The notes under the pieces were generated by a model, which saw nothing but the letters and a program-made list of their open reading frames with translations, was not told where the DNA came from and did no database searches. 64,000 nt of DNA, from the NCBI GenBank assembly GCA_021732605.1, contig JAKFUS010000033.1:1-64000 (forward strand), given 5' to 3'. Positions 60,070 to 64,000 of the stretch are shown here, piece by piece (position 1 is the first letter of the stretch; each line of letters opens with the position of its first letter). A program made the translations under genes and the position numbers. This stretch comes from Betaproteobacteria bacterium. Lineage in GTDB: Bacteria; Pseudomonadota; Gammaproteobacteria; Burkholderiales; SG8-41.

Positions 60070-62604
60070 ATGAAAACACAAAAAATCGTCGTCATCGGCA
60101 ACGGCATGGTCGGCCAGCGCTTTCTGGAGCAGCTCACCAGCCGCCTCTCCAGTGATGCCATCGACGTCACAGTGTTCTGCGAGGAACCGCGCGCGGCCTA
60201 CGACCGTGTGCAGCTCTCCAGCTTCTTCGCCGGCAAGTCGGCGATGGACTTGAGCGTGGTGCCGGAGCGTTTTTTTCAGGACAAGGCAATCACGCTGCGG
60301 CTCAACGACCCGGTGATTTCGATCGACCGCGCCAAAAAAACTGTACGCTCCGCCCGTTACAGTGAAGTGCATTACGACAAACTGGTGCTCGCCACCGGTT
60401 CCTATCCCTTCGTGCCGCCGATACCGGGACATGACCGGCGCGGCTGTTATGTTTATCGCTCGATCGAAGACCTCGAAGTCATTCGCGCCGCCGCCAAAAA
60501 ATCGCGCATCGGCACTGTCGTCGGCGGTGGGCTGCTCGGCCTCGAAGCGGCCAAGGCCCTGAAGGATCTCGGTCTTGAAACCCATATCGTCGAATTTGCG
60601 CCGCGGCTGATGGCGGTGCAGCTCGACGAGGCCGGCGGCAAACTGCTGCAGCGAAAAATCGAAGCCCTCGGCGTGACCGTACATACCGCAAAAAGCACCA
60701 GGGAAATCGTCAACGGCGAAGCACACGCCCACCGCATGGTGTTTGCCGACGGCTCGGCGCTGGACACCGACATCATTGTGTATTCGGCGGGCATCCGCCC
60801 CCACGACGCGCTGGCGCGCACAACTAAACTCGCGGTCGGCGAGCGTGGCGGCATCAACATCGACGGATACTGCCGCACCTCGGACCCCGACATTTACGCC
60901 GTGGGTGAATGCGCGCTGTGGAACGGCCGCATCTTCGGGCTGGTCGCCCCCGGCTACCAGATGGCTGAAATCGCCGCGCGTCATGTTGCAGGCGATGACT
61001 CCATTCGCTTCGGCGGCGCCGACATGAGCACCAAGCTCAAACTGATGGGCATCGATGTCGCCTCGCTCGGCGACGCACTCGACAAAACGCCGGGCGCGCT
61101 CAACTATCTTTATACCGATCCGGTGCAGGGCATCTACAAAAAACTGGCGGTCTCGGCCGACGGCAAGCAGTTGCTGGGCGCGATTCTCGTCGGCGACGCG
61201 ACGGAGTACAACGACCTGCTGCAGATGATGCTGAATGCGATCCCGCTGCCCGAACACCCTGAAGACCTGATCCTGCCGGCGCGCGAAGGCGGCGCCAAGG
61301 GTCTAGGGGTCGATATGCTGCCGGCGGCGGCGTTGATCTGCTCCTGCAACAGCGTGACCAAGGGCGGCATCTGCGACGCAGTGGTGGCAGGCTGCACCAC
61401 CATCGGTGCGCTGAAAAAAGAAACCAAGGCCGGCAGCACCTGCGGCGGCTGCGTGCCGATGGTCAAGCAGATCCTCGACGCCGAACTGCGCAAGCAGGGT
61501 GTTGAAGTCAAAAATCATCTCTGCGAACACTTTCCGCATTCCCGCCAGGAACTGTTCCACCTGACCCGCATCGGCGGGCTCAAAACCTTCGACGACATCC
61601 TCAGCAAACACGGCCAGGGCCGCGGCTGCGACATCTGCAAGCCGGCGGTGGCCTCGATCCTCGCGTCGTGCTGGAACGAATACGTCCTCAAGCCCAAACA
61701 CGCGCCGCTGCAGGACACCAACGACCGCTTCCTCGCCAACATGCAGAAGGACGGCAGCTACTCCATCGTGCCGCGTGTGCCGGGCGGCGAAATCACACCG
61801 GAAAAACTCATCGTGCTCGGCGCAGTGGCAAAAAAATACCAGCTCTACACCAAGATCACCGGCGGCCAGCGCATCGACCTGTTCGGCGCACGCGTTGAAC
61901 AACTGCCGCTGATCTGGCGTGAACTGGTCGATGCCGGCTTCGAGTCCGGCCACGCCTATGGCAAGGCGCTGCGCACCGTGAAATCCTGCGTCGGCAGCAC
62001 CTGGTGCCGTTACGGCGTGCAGGACTCGGTAGGCATGGCAATCAATCTGGAGAACCGTTACCGCGGCCTGCGTTCGCCGCACAAGCTGAAAATGGGCGTG
62101 TCGGGCTGCACCCGGGAGTGTGCCGAAGCGCAGGGCAAGGATGTCGGCATCATCGCCACCGAAAAAGGCTGGAACCTCTATGTCTGCGGCAACGGCGGCA
62201 TCAAGCCGCGCCACGCCGACCTGCTGGCCACCGGCATCGACGACGCCACGCTGGTGCAATACATCGACCGCTTCCTGATGTTCTACATCCGCACAGGAGA
62301 CCGCCTGCAGCGCACCTCGACCTGGCTCGACAACCTCGAAGGCGGGATCGACTACGTCAAAAAGGTGGTCTGCGAAGATTCGCTCGACATAGCCTTCGAA
62401 CTTGAAGCCGACATGCAGAAACTGGTCGACACCTACGAGTGCGAATGGAAAAAAGCCATCAACGACCCGGAATCGCTGAAACGCTTCCGTCATTTCGTCA
62501 ACAGCGATGCGCCCGACAGCAACGTCGTGTTTGTTGCGGAACGTGGGCAGATTCGCCCCGCACGCGCTGATGAGAAGGATGTAGAGGAGGACGCGTTAGT
62601 ATGA
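60070..62604 (+). CDS. nirB: NADH-dependent nitrite reductase large subunit
   Basis: An 844-residue flavo-iron-sulfur-siroheme enzyme that reduces nitrite to ammonium. The N-terminal FAD/NAD region has VVIGNGMVGQRFLEQL and TVVGGGLLGLEAAKAL. The BFD-type [2Fe-2S] region has ICSCNSVTKGGICDAV and GSTCGGCVPMV. The siroheme/[4Fe-4S] site has GSTWCRYGVQDSVGMA and GVSGCTRECAEAQGKD. It starts nine bases after cobA and overlaps nirD by four (ATGA). Confidence 0.96.
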   Translation: MKTQKIVVIGNGMVGQRFLEQLTSRLSSDAIDVTVFCEEPRAAYDRVQLSSFFAGKSAMDLSVVPERFFQDKAITLRLNDPVISIDRAKKTVRSARYSEVHYDKLVLATGSYPFVPPIPGHDRRGCYVYRSIEDLEVIRAAAKKSRIGTVVGGGLLGLEAAKALKDLGLETHIVEFAPRLMAVQLDEAGGKLLQRKIEALGVTVHTAKSTREIVNGEAHAHRMVFADGSALDTDIIVYSAGIRPHDALARTTKLAVGERGGINIDGYCRTSDPDIYAVGECALWNGRIFGLVAPGYQMAEIAARHVAGDDSIRFGGADMSTKLKLMGIDVASLGDALDKTPGALNYLYTDPVQGIYKKLAVSADGKQLLGAILVGDATEYNDLLQMMLNAIPLPEHPEDLILPAREGGAKGLGVDMLPAAALICSCNSVTKGGICDAVVAGCTTIGALKKETKAGSTCGGCVPMVKQILDAELRKQGVEVKNHLCEHFPHSRQELFHLTRIGGLKTFDDILSKHGQGRGCDICKPAVASILASCWNEYVLKPKHAPLQDTNDRFLANMQKDGSYSIVPRVPGGEITPEKLIVLGAVAKKYQLYTKITGGQRIDLFGARVEQLPLIWRELVDAGFESGHAYGKALRTVKSCVGSTWCRYGVQDSVGMAINLENRYRGLRSPHKLKMGVSGCTRECAEAQGKDVGIIATEKGWNLYVCGNGGIKPRHADLLATGIDDATLVQYIDRFLMFYIRTGDRLQRTSTWLDNLEGGIDYVKKVVCEDSLDIAFELEADMQKLVDTYECEWKKAINDPESLKRFRHFVNSDAPDSNVVFVAERGQIRPARADEKDVEEDALV

Positions 62605-62954
62605 CCGCGCGCCCCAATACCGATATGAGCCTCAAACAATGGACAGCAGTCTGTCCGCTCGACGACATCGTGCCCAACTCCGGCGTCTGTGCACTGATCG
62701 GCGACGGCCAGGTGGCAGTGTTTCGCGTCAGCGATGATCGGGTCTATGCATTATCCAATTACGACCCGTTTTCAAACGCAAATGTGTTGTCGCGCGGCAT
62801 CGTCGGCGACATCAAGGGCGAACTGGTGGTGGCCTCTCCTGTTTACAAGCAGCATTTCATCCTCGCCACCGGCCAGTGCATCGAAGATGAAGCCATGAAA
62901 GTGGCCAGCTTTTCAGTCCGCATTAACAACAACATCGTCGAGGTTGAAGCCTGA
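62601..62954 (+). CDS. nirD: Nitrite reductase small subunit
   Basis: A 117-residue Rieske-fold protein of NirD type with [40 protein letters not shown] and [20 protein letters not shown]. The Rieske cluster ligands are absent, as usual for NirD. The start overlaps the nirB stop. It is co-translated with NirB. Confidence 0.94.
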   Translation: MTARPNTDMSLKQWTAVCPLDDIVPNSGVCALIGDGQVAVFRVSDDRVYALSNYDPFSNANVLSRGIVGDIKGELVVASPVYKQHFILATGQCIEDEAMKVASFSVRINNNIVEVEA

Positions 62955-63430
62955 TGAACGCCCCCGAAAGCCGTCCACCCTTCCCGCCGTTCACCCGTGA
63001 AACGGCGATGCAGAAAGTACGCAAAGCCGAAGACGGCTGGAACTCCCGCGATCCGGTCGCCGTGTCACTGGCTTATACGCCTGACACCATCTGGCGCAAC
63101 CGCGCCGAGTTTCCGGTGGGTCGCGAGGCCGTCGTCGGCTTCCTCACCCGCAAATGGCAGAAGGAACTCGAATACCGGCTGATCAAGGAATTGTGGGCCT
63201 TTACCGACAATCACATCGCCGTGCGTTTCGCCTATGAATGGCATGACGATTCCGGCCAGTGGTACCGCTCGTACGGCAACGAGAACTGGGAATTCGCACC
63301 CAACGGTCTGATGCACCGGCGCTACGCCAGCATCAACGATCTGCCGATGAAGGCCGCCGAGCGCAAATACTTCTGGCCGCAGGGGCGCAGGCCTGACGAC
63401 CACCCCGGCCTGTCCGAACTCGGACTCTGA
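62954..63430 (+). CDS. DUF1348 (SnoaL/NTF2-like) protein
   Basis: A 158-residue protein with a cone-shaped NTF2-like fold. It shows [59 protein letters not shown] and [18 protein letters not shown]. The start overlaps the nirD stop by one base (TGATG), so it is translated as the last gene of the nitrate operon. Function is unknown. A link to nitrogen metabolism is inferred from the position only. Confidence 0.85.
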   Translation: MNAPESRPPFPPFTRETAMQKVRKAEDGWNSRDPVAVSLAYTPDTIWRNRAEFPVGREAVVGFLTRKWQKELEYRLIKELWAFTDNHIAVRFAYEWHDDSGQWYRSYGNENWEFAPNGLMHRRYASINDLPMKAAERKYFWPQGRRPDDHPGLSELGL

Positions 63431-63775
63431 TCAGCGAATCTGCAGCAAAGCCTTGATTTTGGCACGCACTTCATCGATGACCGCTGGACCAACGGCACCT
63501 TTTCTGCGGGCCTTGCGCAAGCGCCAATCCAGCGACTTGACCTGATCGGCCAATACCGCCCCCTCAACGCCACCGACTTCTGCATGAACCTCGAAGGGGT
63601 AACCCTTGCGGCGCGTGGTCATCGGACAGCAGACCATCAAACCCACTTTGCGGTTGTAGATCGCCGGGCTCAGCACCAGCGCCGGACGGGTTCCAGCCTG
63701 CTCACTGCCTGCCTGCGGATCAAACTGCAGCCAGACCACATCACCCGTATCGGGTACGTAACTGCGCGCAGCCAC
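63431..63775 (-). CDS. mazF: MazF-family endoribonuclease toxin
   Basis: A 114-residue MazF/PemK toxin. It has YVPDTGDVVWLQFDPQAGSE, QAGTRPALVLSPAIYNRK, VGLMVCCPMTTRRKGYPFEV and VLADQVKSLDWRLRKA, the family's usual set. The start is GTG at 63775, immediately after the mazE TAA. It converges with the nas operon, ending directly at its stop. It cleaves mRNA at short motifs in its family. Confidence 0.93.
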   Translation of the reverse strand: MAARSYVPDTGDVVWLQFDPQAGSEQAGTRPALVLSPAIYNRKVGLMVCCPMTTRRKGYPFEVHAEVGGVEGAVLADQVKSLDWRLRKARRKGAVGPAVIDEVRAKIKALLQIR

Positions 63776-63958
63776 TTACAACTGCTCCCGGCCCACGGGT
63801 CTGCCAAAATCAACCGACTCATGAAGGTTGCTGTTGTTGATGCCGGACACCAGGGCTTCCAGCGTGTAGCCGCTGTTTTTGGCGGGCTCGATGACAATCC
63901 GCCCCTTGCTGGCCTTGATCACGACTTTTTGCTCAAGATCAAAGGCTGCCGCCTTCAT
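63776..63958 (-). CDS. mazE: MazE-like antitoxin
   Basis: A 60-residue antitoxin with an AbrB/MazE-type N-terminus (KVVIKASKGRIVIEP) and an acidic, disordered C-terminus. It precedes mazF without spacing (TAA then GTG), which should favour coupled translation. The start is the ATG at 63958; an upstream in-frame start adds five residues. The N-terminal part lacks much of a full SpoVT-AbrB barrel, so it may be a divergent member. Confidence 0.8.
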   Translation of the reverse strand: MKAAAFDLEQKVVIKASKGRIVIEPAKNSGYTLEALVSGINNSNLHESVDFGRPVGREQL

Positions 63959-64000
63959 TGTTGAAGTCGTCAAACGTACCGCCGGGCTGTTGCCCCACTT

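Overview
The window reads as GC-rich chromosomal DNA of a heterotrophic betaproteobacterium (inference, not a database match). The grounds are several periplasmic Bug/TctC solute receptors without membrane partners, a short phasin, CaiB-type CoA transferases, a DctPQM TRAP system, GluQ and an assimilatory nas/nir operon. I see no rRNA, tRNA, CRISPR array, prophage or complete insertion sequence.

Region 1 (1-6.4 kb) is a phosphorelay cluster: a LuxR-type regulator, a receiver-only protein, a phytochrome-like histidine kinase, an Rcp1-like receiver and a REC-PAS-GAF-PAS-GGDEF-EAL protein whose cyclase motif is degenerate. Region 2 (6.7-21.4 kb) is mixed: pabB, an LpxH-like hydrolase, a Bug receptor, an NMT1-like binding protein with an alpha/beta hydrolase, selO, a DUF433/DUF5615 toxin-antitoxin pair, frmA, gluQ, an SbtA/SbtB bicarbonate-transport pair, a CoA transferase and a patatin lipoprotein. 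Region 3 (21.6-28.5 kb) has two tandem Bug genes, an acyl-CoA dehydrogenase, a quinone oxidoreductase, a UPF0114 membrane protein and a CHASE-GGDEF cyclase.

Region 4 (28.5-35.2 kb) looks like a substrate-specific catabolic locus: a divergent GntR regulator, then Gfo/Idh, creatininase-like, cupin, 2-hydroxyacid dehydrogenase, a second Gfo/Idh and a Bug receptor. Region 5 (35.3-37.9 kb) has hinT, a phasin with a clear promoter and terminator, a CinA-like protein and a CBS protein. Region 6 (38-51.2 kb, all minus strand) has a CoA lyase, beta-hydroxyacid dehydrogenase, AEC carrier, 2-hydroxyacid dehydrogenase, amidase and TRAP transporter, then lutC, mmsA and lutB.

Region 7 (51.2-63.4 kb) is a nitrate and nitrite assimilation operon: NasT-type ANTAR antiterminator, nrtABD, an FAD oxidoreductase, nasA, siroheme methyltransferase, nirB, nirD and a DUF1348 gene. 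Its leader carries a sigma-54 promoter match, a stem-loop with an ANTAR-type hexaloop and an intrinsic terminator, so attenuation control can be read from the sequence. The window ends in a mazEF pair.

The most unusual signals are non-coding: (i) three hairpin elements built of heptanucleotide repeats that fill intercistronic gaps up to the next start codon and share an AATGGGC loop; (ii) a recurring intergenic motif that matches the IHF consensus; (iii) a MITE-like palindromic repeat with 18-bp terminal inverted repeats plus relatives.
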